The notes: generated from the sequence alone by a model not told the origin. DNA of 17,749 nt from Chloroflexota bacterium (GCA_016215145.1 JACRLA010000127.1:10952-28700); one strand, 5' to 3'. Counted from the first letter of the stretch, positions 1-8,321 are shown. A program made the numbers and translations.

Positions 1-622
1 AGGTAACCGCCATCGTCATCAATACCAAAAATATATTTGACGCTCGCCAACCTTCTTCAGAGCGCATCGCGTAAAACGCCTGCAGGATCGTCAAAGCACA
101 CACGCTCAACAACAACGCCGACGCGCCAAAAAAATAGCTGTTCGCAAACTCAAAGCGCGTCAACGCCGCCAGCGAGAGCCACGACGCATTAAAACCAAAA
201 CGCCCATGCAAATTAACTAATCCCAATGGCACCGCACTTTCAGCGAACCATTTGATCGTTGGCAGATGATAGAACCCGGCATCATACCCATAGTCCATTC
301 GACTGGCGATAAAGGCTATTGCAAGGATGATGATTACACTGACAATAATCTGGCTCAACAACACGACGGGGATACCGTCTCGGCGATAACGCCAAAGGCA
401 TAACCCCCAACCGATCACCATCGTCCCGAGGACTATGCTCGGCGTGATAGGCAACCAGAAATTTAAAATAATAGCGACGGTTGATAACGTCGCTATGCCA
501 AACACTGCATCAAACACATCATGCGATTCAGGCATCGCCAACATTCGGCGGAGGAAAACGATCCAACTGCCCCAACCAAACAGCGCCGGCAGCCATAATA
601 GAAAATAGACGGCGACGATCAT
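1..622 (-). CDS. Polytopic membrane protein, LIC_10190-like (3' end cut by window)
   Basis: I translated this frame by hand: it opens with ATG at 622 and stays open for 207 codons to the window edge, so the C-terminal part is missing. The TGA of the upstream GT4 gene shares one base with this ATG. The protein starts with a hydrophobic segment (about residues 2-24), has further membrane segments near 43-78, 86-107 and 163-183, and carries two conserved-looking loops, YDAGFYHLPTIKW (113-125) and GLVNLHGRFGFNASW (134-148). From memory these loops are typical of the LIC_10190 family of membrane proteins found in Leptospira and other polysaccharide loci; the family has no proven activity that I know of. 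A large membrane protein at the end of a glycan cluster could be a GT-C-like transferase or a repeat-unit polymerase, but this is inference. That it is a real gene is fairly certain; the family name is moderately certain. Confidence 0.75.
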   Translation of the reverse strand, partial: MIVAVYFLLWLPALFGWGSWIVFLRRMLAMPESHDVFDAVFGIATLSTVAIILNFWLPITPSIVLGTMVIGWGLCLWRYRRDGIPVVLLSQIIVSVIIILAIAFIASRMDYGYDAGFYHLPTIKWFAESAVPLGLVNLHGRFGFNASWLSLAALTRFEFANSYFFGASALLLSVCALTILQAFYAMRSEEGWRASNIFLVLMTMAVT

Positions 623-1803
623 CACCCTAATACCCGTCGGTAAATTTCTTCCGTCTGTTCAGCGAGACGTTGCCACGTGTAGCGCTCTTCCACTTTGCGT
701 TTGCCATTCTCACCTAGCCGTTTTTGTTCAGTGGGATGATCAAGAAGATAAATGATTCGTTCGGCGATCTCGCTTGATCTTTGTGGAACGAGGAAGCCAT
801 CTACATTTTCATCAATCACAGAACGAAGAGCCGGTATGTCACAACCAATAACCGGCTTGCCCAAACTCCACGCTTCGGTGAACACGCCGCCAAAACTTTC
901 TTGCGATGACGGCAAACAAAAAATATCGCAGGCGGCAAAGGCATCGGTCTTCGTTTGCAGATCAACCGTGTCGAGATCGAAGAGGCGCGGATCGGTGTAA
1001 GCAGAAAAAAGTCGGCTTGAATGAGAAGTACGCGCGCCGATAAAAACGAATCGCGCTTCGGGAAAACGTTTCCAAACAGTGTTTGCCGCGCCGAGCAAAG
1101 CGGCAAGACCTTTGTAGGGGTATTTTTGTCCAACGAACAGGATGAGCGGCGCGTCATTCAAGTGATAGTGAATGCGGAAATTTTGGGCGTCGTGTGACTC
1201 TGCCAGATCGGGTCCCATGCCAGTGACAAAGACTCGATCTTCTTTCACGCCTAATTCGATCAGCGTTTGTTTCTCAGCATCGGTCAACGCAATAACCGCA
1301 TCTGCTTGACGGTACAGGTGATGGTAATAGCGATGAAGCCATCCATTCCAGCGTAGATGATGAACAGGAGTGAGCACAAAGGGGATGCGGCGTGACCGCG
1401 CCACTTGTAATGAAGCAAAGCTCAGCCCTTCGCGCCCAATGCGCGTATTGTGAATCACGTCAGCCGCATTGGCAAATTCTTCAATTTGATCAGCGAGACA
1501 TTGGGCGATGCGCGGCAGAGAAAATTTTTGGAGCAAGAAATAACTCCACACCCAAGGGGCAAGCTGACGACGCCTATCAAGTGAAAGTGTGATTCGATCT
1601 ACGGGGATGCCGTCAACTTCATAATGTGCCGCCGGTGGGGCATGGAGCGTCGTTCCCAGCAACCAATCTGTGCGTCGTTCACTCCATTGCGTAACGACGT
1701 GCAAACGATGTCGGACGATCAATTGTTTCGCCAGATTATGCGCCAACAATTGCGCGCCGCCGATAGAAGGTGGGTAAGCGGTGAGGGTGAAGAGGAGGTT
1801 CAC
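622..1803 (-). CDS. GT4-family glycosyltransferase
   Basis: A 393-residue GT-B fold retaining glycosyltransferase, expected at the cytoplasmic face of the membrane, adding one sugar from a nucleotide donor to the lipid-linked repeat unit. The N-terminal acceptor domain shows the usual YPPSIGGAQ start (residues 10-18). The C-terminal donor domain has LILFVGQKYPYKG (220-232) with a conserved Lys231, and the EX7E motif E302...E310 within ESFGGVFTEAWSLGKPVIG, typical of GT4 enzymes. Length is normal for the family. Translation starts at GTG, and that codon overlaps the TGA of the upstream GT2 gene by 4 nt, implying translational coupling; no strong Shine-Dalgarno sequence precedes it. Donor and acceptor sugars cannot be read from the sequence. 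Confidence 0.93.
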   Translation of the reverse strand: MNLLFTLTAYPPSIGGAQLLAHNLAKQLIVRHRLHVVTQWSERRTDWLLGTTLHAPPAAHYEVDGIPVDRITLSLDRRRQLAPWVWSYFLLQKFSLPRIAQCLADQIEEFANAADVIHNTRIGREGLSFASLQVARSRRIPFVLTPVHHLRWNGWLHRYYHHLYRQADAVIALTDAEKQTLIELGVKEDRVFVTGMGPDLAESHDAQNFRIHYHLNDAPLILFVGQKYPYKGLAALLGAANTVWKRFPEARFVFIGARTSHSSRLFSAYTDPRLFDLDTVDLQTKTDAFAACDIFCLPSSQESFGGVFTEAWSLGKPVIGCDIPALRSVIDENVDGFLVPQRSSEIAERIIYLLDHPTEQKRLGENGKRKVEERYTWQRLAEQTEEIYRRVLG

Positions 1804-2693
1804 CTAGTATCCCAGGGCAATTGAAACACAAGAGAGCCATTTACCTTCTTCCGAATCGAGACCCGTTCCGCCCATAAAATGAATTCGTACCATAAATTAA
1901 GATTCAGAATAGGCACAAGGCACTTGATGAAGTCAGCGTGGTTTATGTTAAGCCAAAGCCAACGGGTAAACTCGTAGAGGGGGAAAAGCGATTTAGGTCC
2001 CTTGAGATGAAAAGATTTCAATTGATCCATTAACCGTTTGGCTGAAGATTCTCCGTAGTAACCACGCTCCATAAGAACTTCGTTCCACTCAAAAAATTCT
2101 CCGTGTTTCAAGGCGTTTATCATCATCGCCCAGTCACAGGCATAAAAATTTTCGTCTACAAAGGAATCCAACAACTGTGGTCGTCGAAACAAGCCATAGA
2201 AGCGTGAGTTCGTAGCTGGCATAGACAAGTACTGCCATAGTCTCTCTGAATATTCGCCCCGGAGCGGAAAGGTACCAGTTTTTTGGGGAGCCGTATCCAG
2301 ATAGGTTCCTATCCGAACTTTACTGATGCTTGACACGATTCGGGGATTTTGCTCCAACACGGAGTAGTTCTTCGCTAGAAATTCTGGATACCAGTAATCA
2401 TCTGCTGCAGCCCACATGAAATACTTAGCCTGCGCTTTTTGTAAAACGTATTTGAAATTCAAGAACGCTCCAATGTTTTCAGACTGGCGTACGTACTTGA
2501 TGCGGCTATCGCGGCTGGCATACTCTGCACCAATCAGCGAGGTCGCATCGGTGGAAGCGTTATCCGAAATGATCAGTTCAAAATCCGTAAAGGTTTGGGC
2601 AAGCAAAGAGTCTAAGGCTTGAGCGATTGACTTTTCGCCATTAAATACCGGGAGACCTATACTGACCTGAGGCGACTGAGGAGTATCAGCCAT
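1800..2693 (-). CDS. GT2-family (GT-A fold) glycosyltransferase
   Basis: A 297-residue family 2 inverting glycosyltransferase. The N-terminus has the classical nucleotide-binding strand VSIGLPVFNGE (10-20), the FELIISDNASTDAT segment (38-51, Asp44) and a metal-binding acidic pair in WAAADDYW (Asp98-Asp99). The C-terminal third is rich in Trp and Leu and holds the less conserved acceptor part. It should transfer one sugar residue to the undecaprenyl-diphosphate-linked glycan on the cytoplasmic side. The ATG lies 8 nt inside the end of the upstream flippase gene, and the stop overlaps the downstream GT4 start by 4 nt, so the three genes are probably translated as a coupled set. Sugar specificity is unknown. 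Confidence 0.93.
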   Translation of the reverse strand: MADTPQSPQVSIGLPVFNGEKSIAQALDSLLAQTFTDFELIISDNASTDATSLIGAEYASRDSRIKYVRQSENIGAFLNFKYVLQKAQAKYFMWAAADDYWYPEFLAKNYSVLEQNPRIVSSISKVRIGTYLDTAPQKTGTFPLRGEYSERLWQYLSMPATNSRFYGLFRRPQLLDSFVDENFYACDWAMMINALKHGEFFEWNEVLMERGYYGESSAKRLMDQLKSFHLKGPKSLFPLYEFTRWLWLNINHADFIKCLVPILNLNLWYEFILWAERVSIRKKVNGSLVFQLPWDTR

Positions 2694-4197
2694 GATTTGC
2701 TTGAAGGTGCCGGATTTGATCTACAACCCAACTCCTGATCAGAGGGGCGGCTAACGCGGCGAGCGCAAACGTAGATGCCAGTAAAACGGCAAGACTCACT
2801 GTCAATAAAAATGGAGGGGTAGAAGGATGGATCAACAGGCGTCCTACGCCTCCTGCCAAAATAGATGCCGCCAACGGGAGACCGACATCTTCCGAATACC
2901 AACGCCATTGCTCGCCGGGCAACAAACGACGATGCATAATTGGAATTGCGACGAGTACATACATACTGTTCAACATAAACCAAACACTCGCCGCGCCCAC
3001 GGCGCCATACAGACTGATAAAGAAAATGAATAACGGGATGACGGCAAAGATCGCCAGCAGATTTATATAAAAGGTTAATCCCGTCCAGCCATGTGCCAGT
3101 TGTAAAGCGTAAGGCAAACTCATAAGACTGTTTAGGGCGGTACCCAGCACAAGAAAAATCACAACATAGTGCGTATATTCTGCCGTACTCTTGTCACCCA
3201 TCCACAACAGGACGACCTCTTGTGAAAAGACAGCCAGTATGACCGCTACCGGCAAAACAATCACAGCCATCAACTGACTCCCGCGATGGTACATCTCCCG
3301 AAGTTTTAAGAGATCACCTTTCGCTACCAATTCTGAAAAAGAAGGGAACAGCGCATTGAAAATTGGTCCCCCCAACATTGCCAACCCATTGGATACTAAG
3401 CCAGCCAAAGTGTAATAACCGAGTATTTCTAAAGGAACCATTTTACTCAGTATGATTTTATCGAGTTGCACCAAAATCAGAGTAACCACCGTGATGGCTC
3501 CCATGCCACCCGCAAACTGACCTATGACCCTGACTAACCCGAACTGAAAACGAGGTGCCTGTTCCGTCGTTGGCAAAATGCGCCAGAAAAAAATTGTAAC
3601 GGCAAAAGTGTGAGCCGCGCTTGCGATGGCTTGCCAAATAAAAAATGCTGTAATAGTCGGAGAGACAAGCCACAAAACAATGGCGGCACCGCAGAACCGA
3701 AACGTGATGGCGCAGATATTGATCCTACTGAGCAAGACCTGTTTCTGCAAACCTTGCAGACCGCCGCTGTAAAAACTTAAAGGCCATTGGCAGGCAGCCA
3801 CCAAGCCGATCAGCATGATGGTTTGCTGAACCACTTGCTTGGACAGTTGAATAGTCTGCAGCCAGTAATACGCCATAAAATAAGACAACAAAAAAATGGC
3901 ACTGCCGATTAACAACGCCAAGCCCCAATATCCCACTTCCAGCGTTCGCACTAAATCCCGCGCCTCTTGCCTTTTTTCTGGTTGAACGGCATAGCGAGCC
4001 ATCTGGCGATTGATAGCAGGCGATAACCCAAAATCCAGCAAGTTAAGCACCGCTTGAATAGTAGCAAAGAAGCCTACTAATCCGTAGGCTTCTATACCCA
4101 TGAACCGAATGAACAATGGCACCAGTGCGACGTTAAGACAAGACAACCAAATGCTGGCAAAAAGATTCCATACAACATTCCATCTGATTGAGTTCAT
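2686..4197 (-). CDS. wzx: Wzx-type polysaccharide flippase
   Basis: A 503-residue, strongly hydrophobic protein of the MOP/PST superfamily, with a pattern consistent with about 12-14 transmembrane helices. Family features include the N-terminal helix ending in LVPLFIRFMGIEAYGLVGFF (25-44), followed by LDFGLSPAINRQMARYA (54-70), and the mid-protein LDKIILSKMVPLEILGYYTLA, which matches the usual D(K/R)..I...L....LG.Y pattern. It should translocate the undecaprenyl-diphosphate-linked repeat unit from the cytoplasmic to the outer leaflet. It follows the aminotransferase by 23 nt and overlaps the following GT2 gene by 8 nt. A Wzx rather than an ABC transporter implies a Wzx/Wzy-type pathway, although no polymerase is recognisable in the window unless the last membrane protein plays that part. 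The gene symbol is by function; Wzx sequences are too divergent for substrate prediction. Confidence 0.88.
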   Translation of the reverse strand: MNSIRWNVVWNLFASIWLSCLNVALVPLFIRFMGIEAYGLVGFFATIQAVLNLLDFGLSPAINRQMARYAVQPEKRQEARDLVRTLEVGYWGLALLIGSAIFLLSYFMAYYWLQTIQLSKQVVQQTIMLIGLVAACQWPLSFYSGGLQGLQKQVLLSRINICAITFRFCGAAIVLWLVSPTITAFFIWQAIASAAHTFAVTIFFWRILPTTEQAPRFQFGLVRVIGQFAGGMGAITVVTLILVQLDKIILSKMVPLEILGYYTLAGLVSNGLAMLGGPIFNALFPSFSELVAKGDLLKLREMYHRGSQLMAVIVLPVAVILAVFSQEVVLLWMGDKSTAEYTHYVVIFLVLGTALNSLMSLPYALQLAHGWTGLTFYINLLAIFAVIPLFIFFISLYGAVGAASVWFMLNSMYVLVAIPIMHRRLLPGEQWRWYSEDVGLPLAASILAGGVGRLLIHPSTPPFLLTVSLAVLLASTFALAALAAPLIRSWVVDQIRHLQANHG

Positions 4198-4220
4198 ATA
4201 CGCTTTAGTCGGGCAGCCAA

Positions 4221-5375
4221 CTAAGGTGATGTGTGTTTAGCAGTCGATCTTTTGGTAGCGAGGATATCTTTCAGGTTCTTAGTAATGTAGATAACGTGAT
4301 CGTGAGTGATATTCAAACCCGAAGGCAGATTCAATCCATAAGGGCTAATCCGATAACTCACCACGTTACGCTCACGCGCGCTTTTAGCCTGAGGCAAGCT
4401 TTGATATGCCGGCAATAGGCTTAGAGGATAAAAAAATGGGCGGCTGTCTATGTTTTTTTCAGCCAAGTCTTTCATTAACTGCTCTTTAGTGATGCCCAAG
4501 CCAGAATCCAAAATAATAGTTACCATCCAAAAAGAATTCTTCACCACGGGAGGCTCATAATTAAGTGTAATCCCCTCCACATCTTTTAATTCTTCTTGAT
4601 ACCATCCAAAAATCTGGCGCTTGTACGAAACCAGTTCCTCAACACGTTCAATCTGCGCCAAGCCCAACGCCGCTTGTAAGCTGGACATTTTATATTTATA
4701 GGCGACAGCATCATTCCAAAACATCTTATCTCCCCGCGCCCGCCCATGATCGCGCAAAAACAAACAGCGCCGATGAAACTCTTCATCGTCTGTCGCCAGC
4801 ATCCCGCCTTCACCGGTGGTCAACGTTTTAGATCCATGAAAACTAAATGTGCTGGCTAAACCAAAACTTCCGGCTTTGCGATCCTTGTATAGCGACCCGA
4901 TCGACTCGGCAGCATCTTCAATGACAGCCACTTTATGGCGTTGAGCAATGTCCGAAATGGCATCCATGTCCGGCATACTTCCATAAAGGTTCACCGTGAT
5001 AACTGCTTTGGTTAGCGGAGTTATATTCGCCTCGAATGACTTGGCATCCAGGCACCAAGTTTTCGAATCGACATCAACAAAAACAGGCGTTGCCCCCATA
5101 TAAGAGATTGGCGCGGCTGTAGCAATCCAGGTTAAATCAGGCACAATCACCTCATCCCCTATCGTGACCCCGGCAGAGGCGAGAGCCAAGTGCAAGGCGG
5201 ATGTGCAAGAGGGCAACGCGATGCAATACTTCCTCCCAATATAAGCTGCAAACGCTTTCTCAAAGCGATCATGATACATGTTTGCATTACTGTACCAAGC
5301 ATGAGTAACGGCGTCGGTAACATACCGGATTTCTTTTTCTGTAATCGAAGGTCCGGCTACGGGAATTTTTTGCAT
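4221..5375 (-). CDS. DegT/DnrJ/EryC1-family sugar aminotransferase, perosamine-synthase-like
   Basis: A 384-residue PLP-dependent aminotransferase converting a nucleotide-linked keto-sugar to an amino sugar with glutamate as usual amino donor. Asp154 in EDAAES should bind the pyridine nitrogen, and Lys183 in FSFHGSKTLTTGEGGM should form the Schiff base. The GSKT(L/I)TTGEGGM wording is typical of GDP-perosamine synthases (Per/RfbE), which act on GDP-4-keto-6-deoxymannose, but related 4-aminotransferases share it, so the substrate is inference. The family's N-terminal IPVAGPSITEKE and the C-terminal SRPFFYPLSLLPAY-type segment are present, and the length is normal. A clear AAGGA stands 8 nt before the ATG. 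The gene is 4 nt from the end of the upstream methyltransferase-like gene. The GNAT, acyl carrier and ligase genes upstream suggest that its amino group is later acylated. Confidence 0.92.
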   Translation of the reverse strand: MQKIPVAGPSITEKEIRYVTDAVTHAWYSNANMYHDRFEKAFAAYIGRKYCIALPSCTSALHLALASAGVTIGDEVIVPDLTWIATAAPISYMGATPVFVDVDSKTWCLDAKSFEANITPLTKAVITVNLYGSMPDMDAISDIAQRHKVAVIEDAAESIGSLYKDRKAGSFGLASTFSFHGSKTLTTGEGGMLATDDEEFHRRCLFLRDHGRARGDKMFWNDAVAYKYKMSSLQAALGLAQIERVEELVSYKRQIFGWYQEELKDVEGITLNYEPPVVKNSFWMVTIILDSGLGITKEQLMKDLAEKNIDSRPFFYPLSLLPAYQSLPQAKSARERNVVSYRISPYGLNLPSGLNITHDHVIYITKNLKDILATKRSTAKHTSP

Positions 5376-5379
5376 AAAG

Positions 5380-6117
5380 TCAATCCTTAATGCATTTTAG
5401 ATAACCGTCAGGGGCAACGGTGATCAAAAGTTTATTTTCAATCTCTTGATCAATCTCAAAGCGGTTATTCGTTTTTAGAAATTCCCAAACCGCCGTCTTG
5501 GGGTTATTGCCCTTGCTCCAAGGACGATCCGGGAAAAAGTCATCGGGTAAATCTTCGATCACGGTGTCGAAAACAACTAGGAAACTATCTTTGGTGACCA
5601 ATGATGAATAGGCGCGTAGCTCAGCAAGAACATGCTCATGAGTATGATTGGAATCCAGCACAACCACGATCGGAGATTTTCCTTTAGCAAAGCTGTGCAC
5701 TTCAGCGACAATTTCTTCGTCAACAGATGATCCTTGTATCATCTTAATCCGTTTTGCCATTGGGTGCTTTTCGATTTCAAGACGATTATGCTGGCGAATA
5801 TCAATATCAATGCCTAAGACCAGCCCCTCACCGCCCAATAATTCCAGAAGGGAAGCGTAATAAACTAAAGAGCCGCCGTGAGCGATCCCTGTTTCGATAA
5901 CGAGTTGAGGTTTTACTCGCCAAATGATCTCCTGCACGGCAACCATATCTTGAGGGAATTGTATGAGCGGTCTTCCCATCCATGTGAAGTTATAGGCGTA
6001 TTTATAACGGACTGTCTCGCGTATCCATACATTCGATAGCCCCCGGACTGCTTGATCCAATGAGGCTTTTTTTATGTTGCCCTTTACTTCCTGCGAAAAT
6101 TTTTCAATTTCATTCAT
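5380..6117 (-). CDS. Cephalosporin hydroxylase (CmcI)-family SAM-dependent methyltransferase-like protein
   Basis: A 245-residue class I SAM-binding protein resembling the CmcI/cephalosporin hydroxylase family, which despite its name consists mostly of presumed O-methyltransferases. Visible landmarks are the SAM loop ETGIAHGGSLVYYASLLE (75-92), GIDIDIR (102-108) at the end of the second strand, the probable metal-site segment VLDSNHTHEHV (153-163, Asp155) and VVFDTV (181-186). Homologues are frequent in O-antigen and other surface-glycan loci, where they are expected to O-methylate a sugar or an acyl substituent. Here the gene lies between the ligase (6-nt gap upstream) and the aminotransferase (4-nt gap downstream). 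A substrate from either branch is possible: the sugar, or a hydroxylated acyl chain. The actual reaction cannot be decided from sequence. Confidence 0.85.
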   Translation of the reverse strand: MNEIEKFSQEVKGNIKKASLDQAVRGLSNVWIRETVRYKYAYNFTWMGRPLIQFPQDMVAVQEIIWRVKPQLVIETGIAHGGSLVYYASLLELLGGEGLVLGIDIDIRQHNRLEIEKHPMAKRIKMIQGSSVDEEIVAEVHSFAKGKSPIVVVLDSNHTHEHVLAELRAYSSLVTKDSFLVVFDTVIEDLPDDFFPDRPWSKGNNPKTAVWEFLKTNNRFEIDQEIENKLLITVAPDGYLKCIKD

Positions 6118-6123
6118 AGTGAG

Positions 6124-7320
6124 CTAGAGACGCATTTTTTTAAACCTTTGCGAATAAGCCGGTTGATCTAATAAAATTACCTTTTGAGGGATTTTGTATT
6201 TAGCCAGCTTGTCTTTGCAAAATTGGCGCATTCGCTGGCGAAACTGCATCAAATTTTCGGCAGTAGAGAGGTTGATTTTTGCCACCACGATTTGCCCCGA
6301 TAGCTGATTCGTCTCGCCCGTGACAACGACATCATCAACACCCTCCATCAACAACAACGTGCTTTCAACCTCTGCCGGGTAGACCTTTTCGCCGCCGACG
6401 TTGATCAGTTCCGAACGGCGCCCCAGAATACGATAATAGTCGCCATCCACCTGCACCTCGTCACCAGTGATAAACCAGCCATCTTCGCTAAACGGGCTAG
6501 GCGCGTTGAGATAACCAAGCATCGCGGATTGCGCTTTGATATGTAGTATCCCATCCACGATGCGCGTTTCGAAGCCCTCGCCGCCGATCTTGACCCACAA
6601 CGAATCAGAACTCTTGGATTTCGAGCGCAAAATCCCGACTTCGCTTAAGCCATAAGTTTGCTTCGGCGATGTTGGCAACAATGTTGCATGGTATTTCTGC
6701 GCCGCTTCCAATACTTTCTCGGGGGTACGCTCCTGCACTGTAATAATGCACCCGCCATTCGACAGCGTATAAAGCATGGTGTTGACGCCGCCAATGTGAT
6801 CGTATAGCAAAAATGTTATGGCTCGCTGCCTGTTGCGACACACTTTAAATTTTTCAAGAATACCCGTCAGATCGTGCAGCGCCGCCTTGCTTTTGCCTGT
6901 CGAGCCGGACGAGAACAGAATCAATCCTGGATGACGGCGCCCCCGTAGTATTGCATACAGAGGATGGGTCGCCTGCCTTGGTAATTTCTCAAAAGCTGCG
7001 GCATCCTCGTCGTCAATAGCAATCCGCACCTCACCCTCAGCAATCTCCATAAAGTCAGCTTTCTTCGCGGCAATGGATTTTGTTAAAGGGACGATAACGC
7101 AATTGCGCTCAATCAGTGCGAGGAAAAGAGCGATAGCGTTGGGCGAAAAATCAGCCTCGAGGATGACGACGCTCCCCGCCTGTACCTGTTCTTTGTCCAA
7201 AGCGATTTGCCAAGCGGAGATACGCTCGGTCAGCCAACTATAGGCGAAGGGTTGGTCGCGCCAGATAATGGCATCGTCATTTTTGTTTTCATCGAACACC
7301 TTCAGTAAAAACTCGATCAT
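6124..7320 (-). CDS. Adenylate-forming (ANL superfamily) acyl/aryl-ACP ligase, probable internal deletion
   Basis: A 398-residue AMP-forming ligase that would activate a carboxylic acid with ATP and load it on the carrier protein encoded two genes upstream. Motifs present: P-loop SSGSTGKSKA (137-146), A4-region YDHIGG (173-178), A5 YGLSE (223-227), TGD with Asp287, the GRRSELINVGGEKVYPAEVES hinge and C-terminal domain start (300-320), and a terminal QRFKKMRL carrying the A10 lysine (Lys394 or 395). Odd feature: A4 His175 and A5 Tyr223 are only 48 residues apart, against 95 in firefly luciferase (His245, Tyr340). The expected strand-helix-strand before A5 is missing, with LPTSP (215-219) running directly into KQTYGLSE. 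Reading frame is kept. The enzyme may be inactive or altered. The gene overlaps the upstream SDR stop by 4 nt. Confidence 0.88.
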   Translation of the reverse strand: MIEFLLKVFDENKNDDAIIWRDQPFAYSWLTERISAWQIALDKEQVQAGSVVILEADFSPNAIALFLALIERNCVIVPLTKSIAAKKADFMEIAEGEVRIAIDDEDAAAFEKLPRQATHPLYAILRGRRHPGLILFSSGSTGKSKAALHDLTGILEKFKVCRNRQRAITFLLYDHIGGVNTMLYTLSNGGCIITVQERTPEKVLEAAQKYHATLLPTSPKQTYGLSEVGILRSKSKSSDSLWVKIGGEGFETRIVDGILHIKAQSAMLGYLNAPSPFSEDGWFITGDEVQVDGDYYRILGRRSELINVGGEKVYPAEVESTLLLMEGVDDVVVTGETNQLSGQIVVAKINLSTAENLMQFRQRMRQFCKDKLAKYKIPQKVILLDQPAYSQRFKKMRL

Positions 7321-8018
7321 GAAACTCCGCCAAGATAAATGAGTTGTCCGCTGATAAAGTCACTTTCGGGGCGCAGGAAGAAGTCCACCACATTGGCAAT
7401 GTCACGGAACTCAGCAAAACGCGGGATGGCTTGACGTGCCAGCAGAGCCTGCATTTTGTCAACAGGTACTGCACGAATAAGATCGGTTTGCACGGGCGTG
7501 GGTCCAACAGCGTTAACTGTTATGCCAAAACCAGCCAACTCTCTTGCCAGAATTTGTGTCAAGGAAACAATCGCCGCTTTGGAGGCGGCATAAACAGCCT
7601 CGCCTTCCAAATGTAAGGGCACAGCCACAGTTGAAAAATTGATAATCCTCCCATAGTGATTCCTTTGCATTAATTTTGCGCCTTCCCGACAGAACAGAAA
7701 CGTTCCCACAACGTTAGTATTAAGTATAGTGTGTACTGTTGAGAGCGGGGTCAAAACACTATGATTCATGGAGGCAATTCCCGCATTATTGATTAAGTGC
7801 GTTAGCCTGCCGTATTTTTTGTGTACGGCAGAAAATAAACTCGTAACAGCCGCCTCGTTTGCTACATCCACAATATGATGCTCATAGCCCTCCATGTGCC
7901 AATCAACCTCTGAGCGGCTACAGCCAACCACCAGATGCCCTTGTTTGACATAGTGCTCGGCAAGAAATCTCCCTATTCCTTTGCGAGTGCCTGTGATCAA
8001 TGTTACTTGTTTATCCAC
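7317..8018 (-). CDS. SDR-family oxidoreductase, FabG-like
   Basis: A 233-residue classical short-chain dehydrogenase/reductase. The cofactor loop TGTRKGIG (9-16), NNAG (77-80), and the active-site pair Tyr143/Lys147 in YAASK are all present. Aligned with FabG (IINIGSVVG against IINFSTVAV), the catalytic serine position falls on Thr130, next to Ser129, so a Thr or a shifted Ser would have to serve. It starts with GTG, 8 nt inside the end of the acyl carrier protein gene, and overlaps the ligase start by 4 nt. Its place between carrier protein and ligase suggests reduction or oxidation of an acyl-ACP intermediate, for example making a hydroxyacyl group for transfer to an amino sugar. A sugar-nucleotide substrate is less likely but not excluded. 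Confidence 0.9.
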   Translation of the reverse strand: MDKQVTLITGTRKGIGRFLAEHYVKQGHLVVGCSRSEVDWHMEGYEHHIVDVANEAAVTSLFSAVHKKYGRLTHLINNAGIASMNHSVLTPLSTVHTILNTNVVGTFLFCREGAKLMQRNHYGRIINFSTVAVPLHLEGEAVYAASKAAIVSLTQILARELAGFGITVNAVGPTPVQTDLIRAVPVDKMQALLARQAIPRFAEFRDIANVVDFFLRPESDFISGQLIYLGGVS

Positions 8019-8319
8019 TGGTTCGACTCGCCTCTTCGATCAACTTTTTTATGTAATCTGCAAGTGAGCCTATTGTTTGGAAAGGACTATTTTGTTGCGA
8101 TAAGGCTTTTTCGTCAGCCAATGTCACAGCAACGCTAAATTCACTTTCAACCGATTGTTCAACCGCCATTACAAATGAAACCAAACCCAGCGAATCGAGC
8201 ACACCATTTCTGCCATACAAATGCGCCTCTCTCCCTTGGTGTATGGCGATTTTATTTTCCAGCTGCTCGTTAAATTCGTTGGCGATTTGAAAAATCAAAT
8301 CAAGTATTTTCTGTTCCAC
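8011..8319 (-). CDS. Acyl carrier protein
   Basis: A 102-residue acidic, helical protein with the phosphopantetheine site GRNGVLDSLGLVSFV (36-50); Ser43 in DSL would carry the 4'-phosphopantetheine arm. The length is somewhat above the 75-90 residues usual for free-standing ACPs. It begins with GTG, 2 nt after the end of the GNAT gene, with a modest purine-rich stretch upstream, and overlaps the SDR gene by 8 nt. A dedicated carrier protein inside a sugar cluster, next to a ligase, a reductase and an acyltransferase, points to a thioester-bound acyl donor for decorating a sugar rather than to general fatty-acid synthesis. A phosphopantetheinyl transferase is not encoded here and must be supplied from elsewhere. 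Confidence 0.9.
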   Translation of the reverse strand: MEQKILDLIFQIANEFNEQLENKIAIHQGREAHLYGRNGVLDSLGLVSFVMAVEQSVESEFSVAVTLADEKALSQQNSPFQTIGSLADYIKKLIEEASRTSG

Positions 8320-8321
8320 GT

